From: Conidiobolus incongruus B7586
Lineage: Eukaryota > Entomophthoromycota > Entomophthoromycetes > Entomophthorales > Conidiobolaceae
Reading direction: 5' to 3'
DNA: 53,858 bases
NCBI GenBank assembly: GCA_000697335.1
Contig: JNEM01007793.1
Location: 1 to 53,858 of the forward strand
In this document: one piece after another, positions 11,501-22,199 of the stretch
How positions within the stretch are numbered: the first letter of the stretch is position 1
Layout: every line of letters starts with the position of its first letter
The notes under the pieces: generated by a model
Database searches by the model: none
Told to the model about the DNA's origin: nothing
What the model saw: the letters and a program-made list of their open reading frames with translations, nothing else
Position numbers and translations under genes: made by a program

Positions 11501-12242
11501 GACGGTTAATTGTTTCTTCTTCTGAGAGTTTCAAAACTGATTCTCCCTTTCGTAAAATTTTCATTAATTGTGTCTCTAGAGAGCCGTGTGGTGTCCAATT
11601 ATGGAGCCTAACATAACGATCCAGACTATTCAATAAAAATCTTTCGCCCTTTCTCTCTTTAATCAAATTTACATGAATTTTTGACCATAGTTCAAGTCTT
11701 AGTTTTTCTTCTGTAGCAAACTGAGGAGAATCAAAAAGACTATATGTAAGGATGCTGGGAAGGGAATAATATTCTGATGTTTCAAGGCAGATAGCGTCCA
11801 GCGCATCTGGCGATAAACTTCCGACCAAGGAAGCAACTACATCAGAATTTGTCCTAAGAAAGGCTAAAAGCTGGAGAATAGCCGAACTGCTCTTAAAAGT
11901 GATTTGGTCTAGAAAACTAATATGGATTTTAGAGTCCATTAATCGATTAACTAGGAGTCTTTTTTCTAAGTTTTGGAATTGTTGGTACAATTGAGTAAAT
12001 TCATCCTTTTTCTCATTTTTGAATAAATCATATAATTGATCGAAGGTTTCACTCAAATATAAATAGTCTCTACTTGTTATCTTAGAAGATATGAATAAAG
12101 TCCTGAGTCTTTGTATTTCTCTTATTTCCCCCTGACGTTGAAATTTATCAAGGGATAGTAGTAAACGAAGGTCTGACAGCTGGGTAGCGCCACTGTCAAT
12201 AGACAAAAAAGTATTTGGAATTGGAGGATTTGCCTTAGTCAT
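8502..12242 (-). CDS. Large SEL1/TPR-repeat protein, possibly Nif1/Dsf2-like
   Basis: One intron-free frame of 1246 aa. The N-terminal two thirds look helical and have no domain I recognise. A Ser/Thr/Pro-rich linker with a seven-proline run lies near residue 930. Two SEL1-like units follow near residues 1090-1120 (AVRLFTIGAKEGHAVAQRELAILYL) and 1170-1195 (ALFWFHQAAAQGDTFAQRFL), separated by an Asn/Ser/Pro-rich insert. SEL1 units usually act as scaffolds. The pairing of RELAILYL with a final AAAQGD unit reminds me of the fungal Nif1/Dsf2 group (S. pombe mitosis inhibitor Nif1), but this is from memory and not certain. The start at 12242 is the first Met of the frame; the upstream DNA is leader-like and has no obvious splice-linked exon. 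Confidence 0.75.
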   Translation of the reverse strand: MTKANPPIPNTFLSIDSGATQLSDLRLLLSLDKFQRQGEIREIQRLRTLFISSKITSRDYLYLSETFDQLYDLFKNEKKDEFTQLYQQFQNLEKRLLVNRLMDSKIHISFLDQITFKSSSAILQLLAFLRTNSDVVASLVGSLSPDALDAICLETSEYYSLPSILTYSLFDSPQFATEEKLRLELWSKIHVNLIKERKGERFLLNSLDRYVRLHNWTPHGSLETQLMKILRKGESVLKLSEEETINRHLMRPRSRSYSHTSIHHPTPTTSNSDIEKFFDQACIDLLVILDKYIPPCLIALSHSIIKSLPPHLHQYANILLMLKFFFFRFLGKVITYPEYYGLCEDYYISEKRRQRILFTTHQRLYRYVTTLANHSLGWNRRSLRIDSKIKSLIESITNQFIPSDLSDPCVSITQHLPLLPCNQSSSSSPIVFPSVTPTLAIAPQDVMTLHQFFSSRINSVESKLTPSQKILVTLLDASRASVYEIGALPTSPAPNIAVLQVVTGSVQTQDNQNVHLSPTTNPPLTNAPFLTPTEQQPEEHNELPALKTIGNAIILLLTSYDIQYTSYDIISPSVPSLDCILAAAVTLSRENNKFSDAVTFQQARELIKTLPLSYRENNCSQLIQHISKEFERAKAIREAHRHERNIWTAYAMETESRLRNMLKMRESRASSLRLRFLYNIFRTSKTFDRHRNTILELAQLAEMSEQTCVEVDKYIEGRDIYNFLPNDHKYHRFCMEVQNIAIAAAATTMDWECYSVENQLFNPSYKFKGLGNNKSQLPSDYHNSFRKNHRCSISTDSTAYNAWGMTEENTTRSHDFSAHGNSIEDEFDHGIHLKLVGLILSEFYYFFRYSETDLWFNEFVTEGGDVDFKDDIDRQSTTSSNFYGHFDDLEDATSKLTIGSNNPPTPKLPSLSSCSPSPTSESSSASGMILSPPPPPPPVSTSTSTSVYALSDAYGTLCTQLTLHPSPLHKLHTLFNLELLIVANLSISDSPNTDSIINEIEKVFRQIRPKYLLKDLQAIATFVPTTILDLSDEGKAFWDFSLAVMSLKKEAVERIVSHAADILDFATERRSSRPLPERIMIDDQEGYELRQQMEAVRLFTIGAKEGHAVAQRELAILYLSLPNISETINPINSSPTNSPTITSPNQGFLSFYTGYQLGSSSKDDEDSKYNAANVATALFWFHQAAAQGDTFAQRFLSHRDGIELTERAKSGGHGGNNMKYINSMTLKRSLSSPIGHRIAISTKNAK

Positions 12243-15200
12243 ATTTATGGGTTGGTATAAGCTAAAAGGAAAAAGTTAAATAAAATTCATATGATATATG
12301 CGAAATGAAATATATGCTGGCAGATGATTTGAAAGAATCAATTCAACTGCGTTGGTATTATTAGAACTATTTACAGAGTTGGTATAATGAAAATATAAGT
12401 GCTGAATAATTGTAGAGTTGGTTAAGAAATGAAGCAAAGAGTGAATGAAACCAATACAAGAAGAAGAGTGATTTTGTACTCTTTTATTAAATAAATGTGA
12501 AAGTGAAAAAGAAGCAAGATAAGAGTTAATTTTAGTGAGTGTCTAAAATTGAGAGAGAGGATGGGAAATTGGATTGGGGGTATTATTATCAATGAATTGA
12601 ATATGGAAAAATTCAGATTTGAATGGGAACTATTGAAGGGGGAATAGGGTTTGCCAGGGGAGGATTTAGGTTATTATGTCAGGTGGGGAAAAGTGAAACT
12701 GTTGATTTCAATCAAAACAGCGAACCCTTATAAGAATAGTCTTCCCTACAGTCTTTATTACAAGCTAACTGTTCAACTTTTGTATCTATAGTTTATTTCC
12801 GAACCATCATTGTACTATTTAATATCAGATCATCAGAAGATTACATTCCGATAATCTAAGCTTAATTCGAACTCATCAATATCAACAGCGATTTCATATT
12901 TCAGTCAATATTAATAAATCATAAACATTCTTTAATTGAAAACTTATTTTTGTTATTGTTAATAATATTTAATAATAAAGCTATTCATCATAGGCACTAG
13001 TCTCTTTCGAGATAAATTTTGCATGATTTTTCAGTTTATTTGATATTTAGTAATGTGTTATTGAAATAAACTTAAATTTATCCACCAGTAAAATTACCGA
13101 ATGAAAAACTATTCCATGAACCTCACATGATATGGGTGATTCATTTAGTGACAAACTACCAGATTAACCACACTGTGCATATCAATGGGATATTATATAT
13201 ATATATACTATGCATCAACCTAGTACTGACATAAGGCAATATAATATAATATAAATTAATTATTAAGATCAGATTCCAAATGATTGTTAAATATAATCAA
13301 TACTGAAATTTTATTCAATAATTGGTTAATACCATATTTATAATTATAATTTAACATTTCAATCCTCTATTACTATAAATATATGCTGATAAGTTACCTT
13401 TTTTTCAATTTTTTGCTCCCCAATACGTTTTACTATTGAATAACTACATATCCAATTGTAGTTAATACACCATTAATCTCAATTGGAAACTAAAACATAG
13501 AATATACCAGTATTCTATCAATCAAACAATCTAAAATTAATTAAAAGATAAATAATAAAATAATAAAATAATTTGATCATAATGTGAACTTAATAAACTC
13601 TTTTCGATTGTTAGAAAATTTATATATCAAGTTTGGCGTCGATTAATGTTTATACTTTACAAGTGCCGTCCAATTAATTTGTCAAGCTTATCAAAATGTG
13701 GCCTCTGGTATAATTACTCGCATGAAATCAACCTATTAAATCATTCGATTAAAATCACCCTTGAATACCTCAATTTGAACTGGTATGCACACTTATATTT
13801 ATATTTATGATTTCATATTGTGTATATTTGTACAAATTAAATTTAAATGTGATATTGTTAAAGATTTGGAAATTTTCAATTAAACATCTAAATTTCTGAA
13901 ATATTCAATATAAAAATTTGTAATAGAGTTAAAAATTGTAATTTACACCTATATATTATAAAAGATATTTTTATATATTAAATTACTTTTACCTGAATAT
14001 TTTTAATATAATCCCGATTTAGCTAGAAACAATATTTTAAATTTAAAACATTACTCCATAATTTTTATTTGCTGAATTTTGGAATTTAGTCAAAATTCAT
14101 GTCTCAGATTGTTTAACTTTGTTATATTGAAGAAATTTAATATAAAAATCGAGTAAAAATAAGGGATGTTTATTTGGATTTTAATTGATAAAATTGATGT
14201 GGTATTGATAATTTTAAGTTTGATTTACAAGCTTAATTGGTTAAAAATTTTCTTCGTTCTAATGACAATTCCATTTGTAGTAAAATTATTATAAATTGAA
14301 TTCTACAGGTGATAAAAAAATAATTGATACTTTTAACCTCGAATATTTCTTAAGATTAAAAAGCATATCTCTAATTAATTTAAAATTTTGATTATTGAGC
14401 AACCTAAATAGTTAGCTTTTGTTTATAATTTAATCAATTAAATGAATTCATTTTAATACATTTAATACTTGGATTTGTATTTAACAATCAACTATATTCT
14501 CTCCATCAATTAATGGTTTTCACATTTATAATATAAAATGGTAATATGATACAACTAATTAAGTATCTATATATATAAATTTTGAGATAGGGAAAAATAA
14601 ATTGAAATAAAATTGGACATGAACTATGCCATTGAATAAAATAATTCGAAATCAATTGCTTTTTAGTTTGTTAGTATTGCAGTAAATTTGACAGTTTGCA
14701 ATTCTACTGTTATTTCCTGGAATAGAATATCCTCGCTTTCTGTATAATAATTTTATATTTTCTAATTATCTAACAATTTTCAATTTATTTTAATAATATA
14801 TTTAATTTCAATATTTTGAATATGAATGATCCTAAGTGTACTAATTTATAAATTTTTGAATTCACTTTGATCAAATATATTTTATAGTTGAGAGTTAAAC
14901 AATCAAAGATAATGACAATTCAACAAATATATGTTAAGTATATAGTAAATATTTTATTAGCTGATATCGATATTATAACTTGTACCAATATATACTTTAT
15001 GCAAAGCTAAAAAAATAGAAAATTGATCAACTCTATATGATAAAATTGTCGCTTTGAAAGATAATATCTTTGAATTACTCATATTTAAATACAAATAGGT
15101 TTGTTGGGAATCTGATTCCACTCAATAATATTATTTCTTTATTATCAAATTCAAAGTTCATCATTTTAATGACAATTGTGTTTGAAATTTCAAATTTTAA

Positions 15201-15721
15201 CACATTTATTATAAAATATTGAATAGCAATCATAAAACCATATTTTTAAAAATTTAATATTTGATCATAATATTCAAAATTTAATATATATTTACAAAAT
15301 GCTAATTAAATATATCACATATATATTATTTCTATATTGGTTAACGTTGGATCAATATTATTTCAATATATATTATGGGGTAATGATTCCATTATGACTC
15401 TAAATATATATTCAAAATAATTACAATACATACGCTATAATTTTGAAGGTCTAATAATTATTTATATTCATTTATTTTTATTAAATCACATTTTGATAGT
15501 AAAAAAATTAATGTATAATCAAGAATTTTGGGGAAATATAAATGCTTTCATTATATAAATTGTAATATAATTCATAAATAATAAAACTATAGCAATATGT
15601 TGGATGGAAATTTATCAAAAATGCGTAAACATTACTCCAATTATATCATTCCATTTTTAAGCCAAATTTAACCTCTTGTTTAAATATAAAATTTCAATAA
15701 ATTAATAATTGCTTACTCTAA
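12243..15721. other. Intergenic region between the SEL1 gene and the Rpn5 relic
   Basis: The first 500 bases (12243-12720) are richer in G and purines and are probably the promoter and leader of the minus-strand SEL1 gene. The rest is AT-rich, with no frame, tRNA or repeat that I could support. A short atatat run lies at 13192-13207. Confidence 0.6.
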
Positions 15722-17064
15722 GAAGGTCAAATTCAACAGGATTTAGAAATTTTATCTCAGGAAAAACAGACTATAAAAGTAAAGAATTTCTTTTAGTAAC
15801 AGTGATTTATAGGCTTATTAAAATTACTATACCTACCTATTTCGCTTGAACTTGGATATTTTTTTATCTCTTCGTAGCAATTTTTTGCAGTGGGAATTTA
15901 TGAGCTCATTTGAATGTAATTGTTACTTTTTTGCCCAATCAACATGGTCAACTCAAACAGGGAACATTATAATATTTTATCCAATTAATTAATATTATTA
16001 AAGTTGTAGACTATTGTCTCTATGATTCAGATTCTATGCCCTATTTATATCAAGCCCATAATATAGAAACTCGACTTCAACTAATTAATATTCTGTCAAT
16101 AAAAGAAAGGAAAAATCAATCTCGAATTAGAAAGAACTCTTGTAACTCTCTAGCCAAAATTCAACAAAATGAAGGCAAAATTTCCGAAAATGTGGATATT
16201 ATACAAGCTCTTCAATTTGAAACTTCTGAATAAATAGAATATGAAAGCATATAGTTCTTACTACAACAGATAAGACTATGCCTTGCTAATCAAGATCGCG
16301 TACGCACTCTGACCATCTTCAGAAAAGTTGGACTTGATTTCTTCAAAGTTGAAGCTAACCATGGCCTTAAATTAAGATATTATGATCCTTCCATCCAAAA
16401 TATTTCGCAAGGAAACAACTATTGGGATGTTTCCAAACAATATTTCAAAATCTATAACATTTCCTCTGTTTAAACTGACGAATCCAAGTGAAAGTAATCT
16501 TTAGAGCAAGCCTCAATTATCACCATTCTTTCCCTCTATGACGATAAATAAAGCGCTCTAATCCACCTCATCATACAAAAATCCTTAATTGAAAAAATCT
16601 CCCCAACACAAAGAATTAGATACCAACTTCGCCGCTATCGAACACATTAGATAGCCTCGTCTCCAAGAACTTTATGAAAAGGCTCTCCTCCCCATAGATT
16701 CATTCGTTCGCGATATCGAACAAGGTGCCAAACGCTCGGACGTTTTTCACAACTACACCGTCGAATATAATACTCGCGTCACTGAGAAGTACTAAATCCT
16801 CATTACCCTTTACTGCATGGCTGAATTTTTAGACCTAAGCTACTACCAAACGTGAAAAATATTAGCTAAATTAATTGTATCAAAGATCACCTACGCCAAA
16901 ATTAAGCGTCCAGCCAGTATCATCAACTTACAAGCCCCCAAGGATGCCAACACTATCCCAAACGAATGGACTACGGTATCAACGAACTGTTGTCCCACGT
17001 GGAGAAGACCAATCAATTCATTTCCATGGAAAATATAGTACCTAAAATGATTGTTTGTAAGTAA
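15722..17064 (+). pseudogene. Decayed, intron-free copy of 26S proteasome subunit Rpn5/PSMD12
   Basis: Translated pieces follow Rpn5/PSMD12 in order: an N-terminal EKQT block (near 15760), HGQLKQ (near 15940), ETRLQLINIL (16066), IRLCLANQDRVRT (near 16270), LKLRYYD (near 16370), the PCI region with MAEFLDLS (near 16815), VSKITYAKI and PASIINLQAPKD (near 16900), and a HVEKTNQFIS end (near 17010). The span of 1.34 kb is about what an intron-free gene for some 440 residues needs, so this may be a retrocopy. It has about ten in-frame stops and at least two frame changes. Several stops lie where the family has Trp or Gln (for example ESK-stop-K near 16490 and HIR-stop-P near 16650). No function is expected; the live gene must lie elsewhere. 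Confidence 0.88.
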
Positions 17065-19565
17065 TTTCACCTGTACCTTTGAACTTTAATCATTTTTATC
17101 AAATTTTTCAAAATTCATTTTTATAAAAATTATAATATTAATTTCTAGTTTTTTTTTAGAATATATTATAAATTAAAATCCAATATAATATTATTTTTTT
17201 AAAAAAAAATATTATTAATAAAATTTATAAATTAAAATAAAAAGAAAATTTAATTTAATAAATTTTTATTAAATTTTTTTATATTGAATAATTAATAATT
17301 AATTATTCTCTTTACTTTAAATCTAAATTAATGAAAATATAAAAATTTTATTTGATGAAAAAATATTATAATTTTGATGCTTTTCTTTCAACTAAGTAAT
17401 ATAAATTATACTATATTATAAATTGTCATTAGTTTTCTTATTTTATTTCAAAATAATTCTTTAATAAATTGCATCTTACTAAATTTGAATATTTTTTTCT
17501 GTTTTTTAATATAAATTAAAATAAATCCAGTTGATTAACTTTTAATGTCAATAATTTATTTTAAACAAAATTTCAATATAAAAAGATATAATATAACCTA
17601 CAATAATGATATAATTATAAATTGAGGTCGGCATTTAATATATCAAATATAATACAGTTTAGTATTGATGACTTGGCTTTTAATCAAAATGAAATATTTG
17701 TACATCTATCATTAATATCATTATATTCAAGATTCGAAAAATAATAATATAAAATCAAAATTTAGTCTGATTTTATATTTCCAATGTCCTAAATTTATCA
17801 AATCTTGGTGAAACTTTATGAATAAAATATATAATATATAATATGCAACTCCTATTACATATTTTTTTATTTTTGAAATATTAAAATTTTAAATATTATT
17901 AGCTATTTTGATATAAAATTCCTTTACATTCTAAATTACTTTATAATTTTGAATTCTTTAAGTTATAAAAAATTCACTGAATAATCCTTATAATTATAAA
18001 ATTAATATTGTTATTGCCATTATATTTATATACAAAATAAATTATACAAAATGAATATTCTCATTCAACAGTATCAATAGTATTAGATGAAATTATTGAA
18101 ATTAAAAAACTATTTTTTTCCTTTTAAAGTATTAATTAAGATAATTATAATATAACCTTATGATAAAAATATCTAATCATAATAAAAAATTATTAAAAAT
18201 TCTATAAATTTATCCAAAGTTTTTAATACAAATATATAATTTGGAAAATGAGTGATAAAATTTGATTTAATGCAAAAAATTTTAAATAATAAAATATTGT
18301 GATATCATTTTTTATAAGTGATTTGATAATAGAAAATTAAAAAAGAATAAAACTGTTATTATCAGTGTAATACTATATTTATATTGATATCATGTTTCTA
18401 TCCAATTATTCCATATATCTTTACTTTTTGTATCAATTTACCTATAATATATCACTTAACCCATTTTCCCATAACTTTTTCAATTCTTATCCCAATATAC
18501 AGAGATTCCATTTTTCTACCTGAAGGTAATTAAATCAAATTCCTTAAAATTAGCTTCTAATAAAGAATTCCCTATAAACTATATTTTAAACTTACAAATC
18601 ATCAGTACTTGAGCTAAATTTAATATAATTTCTTAGTTTCCAGTACTAGGTTAATATAATTGAATTGTTTCAAACTCTGTTGATAATGTCATATTTGAAA
18701 GTGTCAAACCGTTTTATTTATTTTATATAGCATATTTTACCAATATATTACTTCATTTTAACTTATTTTAAACAATTATATTATCTATCTCATTTTTACC
18801 ACTTTTATATTTGATCAATTTACATCAAGATTTCAGATAATTTTATTAAAATTACAAATCTTTTTCTGTTAACTATACCACTCAGAATTGTATTTACTAA
18901 GATAATATATTATTATTTAACTTCAAATTTAATATATGAAATTAATCACTATTTTATCTATTTTAAAGCATTAGTTGATATCATGCATTTATAATATTTT
19001 TATTATATCTAAGCATTTACTCAGTTTAACATATAACAAGAATGAGCCCTCAAATCTCAAAATTCTATTCATCATAATATACTGCAAAATATAAATTGAT
19101 TAGATATCGCAATGTTTGAATTCATTATATTAACAGTTTTATATGCAAGTTAAATAATGCTGTTTTATAATATATTATTCATTACTTTCTAGATGAATGC
19201 CAACTTCAGAAAGCAAATATATGATGTAAATTAAAGAAAAGTATTTGAATAAATCAGGAATTTTTTAATACTAAAATAAAAAATTACTAAATAAAAATTT
19301 TAGATTACTACATATTCCAAATTTTAAAATCAAATTTGAATGATTTAAATTCATCATCATTAATAATACTTGAAAAAAAATTAATATTTTGATAATATAT
19401 ATATTAACTCCAAATTTTATAGCTTGAATTGAATATATATCACTGTCAAAAATATCTCATTTTGAACAAAAACCGAATATTCTATATTTAATTTGGATTA
19501 TTAAATCATTAATAAATTTAAATTGATTTTATTTTACTTATTAATTATTGTTACAAGGTAAAGAT
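17065..19565. other. AT-rich intergenic region
   Basis: Nothing recognisable. The region lies between the Rpn5 relic and the 3' end of the minus-strand cystathionine lyase gene. It has no readable frame, RNA gene or repeat that I can support. Confidence 0.6.
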
Positions 19566-20816
19566 TTAGTTAAATACTTTTTGATTAGAAAATTTCATTA
19601 ATTGTTTGGCACTGTTAATAGAATCACTCAAATCAGTGATCAGATCTTCAGTATCCTCAATACCACATGAAACTCTAATCAAATCTCGAGGTAAGCCCAA
19701 TTTTTGAACAGTTTCATTGGATACAGCTGAAACGCCTTCATTGAAAGGCATATACATAAGAGACGAAACACTGCCGAAGCTCATACTGATGCTGAATAAT
19801 TTGGCGCTCTTGACAATTGCTTCGCTGAATTGAACGTCACCAGTCTCAAAGCTTAATAGACCACCGGCGCCCTTGGACATAGAAGCATAAAGTTTATGCT
19901 GGGGATGCGATTCAAGACCTGGATAGTGGACTTTAAACCCTAAGCGCTCGAGATACTGAGCAACGTGGAAAGCGTTGGACATTTGGCGATCCATTCTCAA
20001 TGCAAGAGTTTTCAAACCTCTTAATAGCAAGAAACTATCGAAAGCGGTTAAACCAGAACCATTAGAGTGAATAATTTCTTGAATCAATTGACCGACCTCT
20101 CTGGATCTAACACCAATGATACCAGCCATGATATCATGATGACCTCCCATATATTTGGTTCCGGAGTCAACAACAATATCGGCTCCCAATTCTATTGGTC
20201 TTTGCAAGTATGGTGAAGCTAAAGTATTATCAACAGCAACTAAAGCATTAGGATATTTTTCATGAACCATAGTACAAATAGATCGAATATCTGAAATTTT
20301 GAGCAATGGATTGGATGGTGATTCAATCAAGACTAACTTAGTTTTATCGCTCAATTTTTCTTCAATTTGAGCGATATCGGTAGTATCAACTTGATGAACT
20401 TTGACTCCTGAATGATCCTCAAGCCTTTTCAAAGAATTCATAGTACCTCCATAGATATGATTACCTGTAATCACTTCTTCACCATGCTTAGTCAACCTGA
20501 GGATCGTGTCTAAGCTCATCATACCACAAGAAACTAAGAAAACGGATTCAGCTTTCATGAATTTGGCTAAATGTTTTTCTACTGAATGTCTAGTAGGATT
20601 AGTGTATCTAGAGTATTCGTAGGGCCCTACTTCGTAAGCGCTAGGTTGCTTATACGTCGAAGTTTGATAAATTGGGAGGCATGAAGCTTGGTAGGGGTCT
20701 TCTCCAAATTCGTTGAAATGCACAAGTTCGGTAGATGGACCATATTCTCTACGCTGGTGATTATGTTCGTTTCTACTTGACAAATTGGCTTCTAACATAT
20801 TGAAATCAATAAACAT
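19566..20816 (-). CDS. Cystathionine beta-lyase-like PLP enzyme (Cys/Met metabolism family)
   Basis: A complete 416-aa, intron-free frame of the Cys/Met-metabolism PLP family, fold type I. The PLP lysine is K221 in SGTKYMGGHHD, and the cofactor-stacking and phosphate-binding parts are present (YEYSRYTNPTR at 66-76, SCGMMS at 96-101, VDNTLASP at 195-202). The N-terminal block LVHFNEFGEDPY...LPIYQTSTYKQPSA and the C-terminal FSISMSFGSVSSL resemble plant and bacterial cystathionine beta-lyase, which cleaves cystathionine to homocysteine, pyruvate and ammonia. Cystathionine gamma-lyase or a related activity cannot be excluded by eye. An in-frame Met at residue 7 is an alternative start. No clear targeting peptide is seen. 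Confidence 0.88.
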   Translation of the reverse strand: MFIDFNMLEANLSSRNEHNHQRREYGPSTELVHFNEFGEDPYQASCLPIYQTSTYKQPSAYEVGPYEYSRYTNPTRHSVEKHLAKFMKAESVFLVSCGMMSLDTILRLTKHGEEVITGNHIYGGTMNSLKRLEDHSGVKVHQVDTTDIAQIEEKLSDKTKLVLIESPSNPLLKISDIRSICTMVHEKYPNALVAVDNTLASPYLQRPIELGADIVVDSGTKYMGGHHDIMAGIIGVRSREVGQLIQEIIHSNGSGLTAFDSFLLLRGLKTLALRMDRQMSNAFHVAQYLERLGFKVHYPGLESHPQHKLYASMSKGAGGLLSFETGDVQFSEAIVKSAKLFSISMSFGSVSSLMYMPFNEGVSAVSNETVQKLGLPRDLIRVSCGIEDTEDLITDLSDSINSAKQLMKFSNQKVFN

Positions 20817-21929
20817 TATAAAAGGTTGTGTTAGTTAATATATAAATTTTTTATCAAGATTAAAGGAGATTGTTAATTGTGTTCATCTTTAAATACACCT
20901 TTATATTCGCATCCCATTAATCATGATTTAATATAGCACTAATTTTTAATTAACTACGGATTGAGTATTATAAATATAATGGTAACTAATCCGCTACAAA
21001 ATGCTTAAGATAATTATTCCTAACCTTTGAATTTTGATCTATTTGAGGGTTATAACCAATCATAATTAATTCATAAAATATTAATTTATTCTTCATAATA
21101 TAATTATCTGATATGATTTCATATTACGTTTATTAAAAATCTCCAAGTCACCTTTTTTTTCAGTTCGATTAAATGTAGTGTAATGTATCGTGGCAATTGG
21201 ATGATGTCATAATATGAAATTAGCATAAATCCATAATATCATATGAAATTTCTGGAATTTAAATATTATTTTTGTAACAAATAAGAGGTGCTAAAGTGTT
21301 TTAATAATATAAAGATCATTATTAAAAGATATTTTTAAGTTTATTTAATTCAATCAATAAACCTTTGATATATTCATTAGTAAAAATTATATTTGCTTTA
21401 TATTTAACACAAGAAAATAAATTTAAGAATTGGATTAAGATTTTATTTTAGAGAATACTAATCAAGTTATTGTGAATTAAAAATATCGCTGCCAAAAAAT
21501 GAAATATAAGCAAGTTAAAAAAACGTTGGATAATAGTTATAATACAAAGTCACAGTTAAATGATATCTCTTAGTTATATTTGAATTAATTAATTTTCACT
21601 TTACTTTTGTAAAGATTGTTTACAAATAAAAATTTGATTTCGATCAAATTATTTGAATTGTAAAAAATATTGCAAAATATAATGAATTTTCAAGATATAA
21701 AAAGTATTAAAAATTTTAATATTATATTTGATAAAATTTGAACTATATTTCAAGTTTACTGCACTAATTAAATTAATTTTAATACACTGCTGAGTATTAC
21801 CTTTAAATTAAAACTTTAACTTTTTGAAATAATTTGGTATGAATATTATCAAAAAAAATTATTTAGTGAGAAAAAAAACTAGAAAAATATAATAATATTA
21901 AATAAGTTTCAAAGTCATATTGGAGCTTT

Positions 21930-22199
21930 ATGATTACACTCTTTTCCCCTGTTCAGGTTTTTTGTTTGGTCTTGCTTGGTCTATTAGATACGAAATCTTA
22001 TTATAAAATTTTGATTTCTTAGAACATATATTTCAAATACATTAATACTTCAAATTATTATATAAAACTGTGTGCGATAGGAAAATTATTTATAAAGCAT
22101 AACATCCTTTTAATCCAAACTTTGGTAATTAGATTTTACATTGAATAGACCAAGTAAGATCAAAGGAAAAACTTGAACACAGGAAAAGAGTGTATCATG
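21930..22199. mobile_element. MITE-like element with long terminal inverted repeats
   Basis: The left arm starting TGATTACACTCTTTTCC (21931) is matched on the opposite strand by the right arm ending GGAAAAGAGTGTATCA (22198). The inverted match continues for about 55 bases to TTGGTCTATT (left, about 21976-21985) and weakly for some 20 more. The inner spacer is about 120-150 nt and has no frame. A total length near 270 bp with long TIRs and no transposase fits a non-autonomous DNA transposon. A target site duplication is not clear, so the superfamily is left open. The arms differ mostly by C/T and G/A. Confidence 0.75.

Noticed and set aside
15722-17064. A live Rpn5 gene with alternative genetic code (TAA/TAG read as Gln)
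   Set aside because: All intact genes in the window use TAA as real stop and CAA/CAG for Gln, TGA also occurs among the stops, and the locus has frame changes as well. Pseudogene is the simpler reading.
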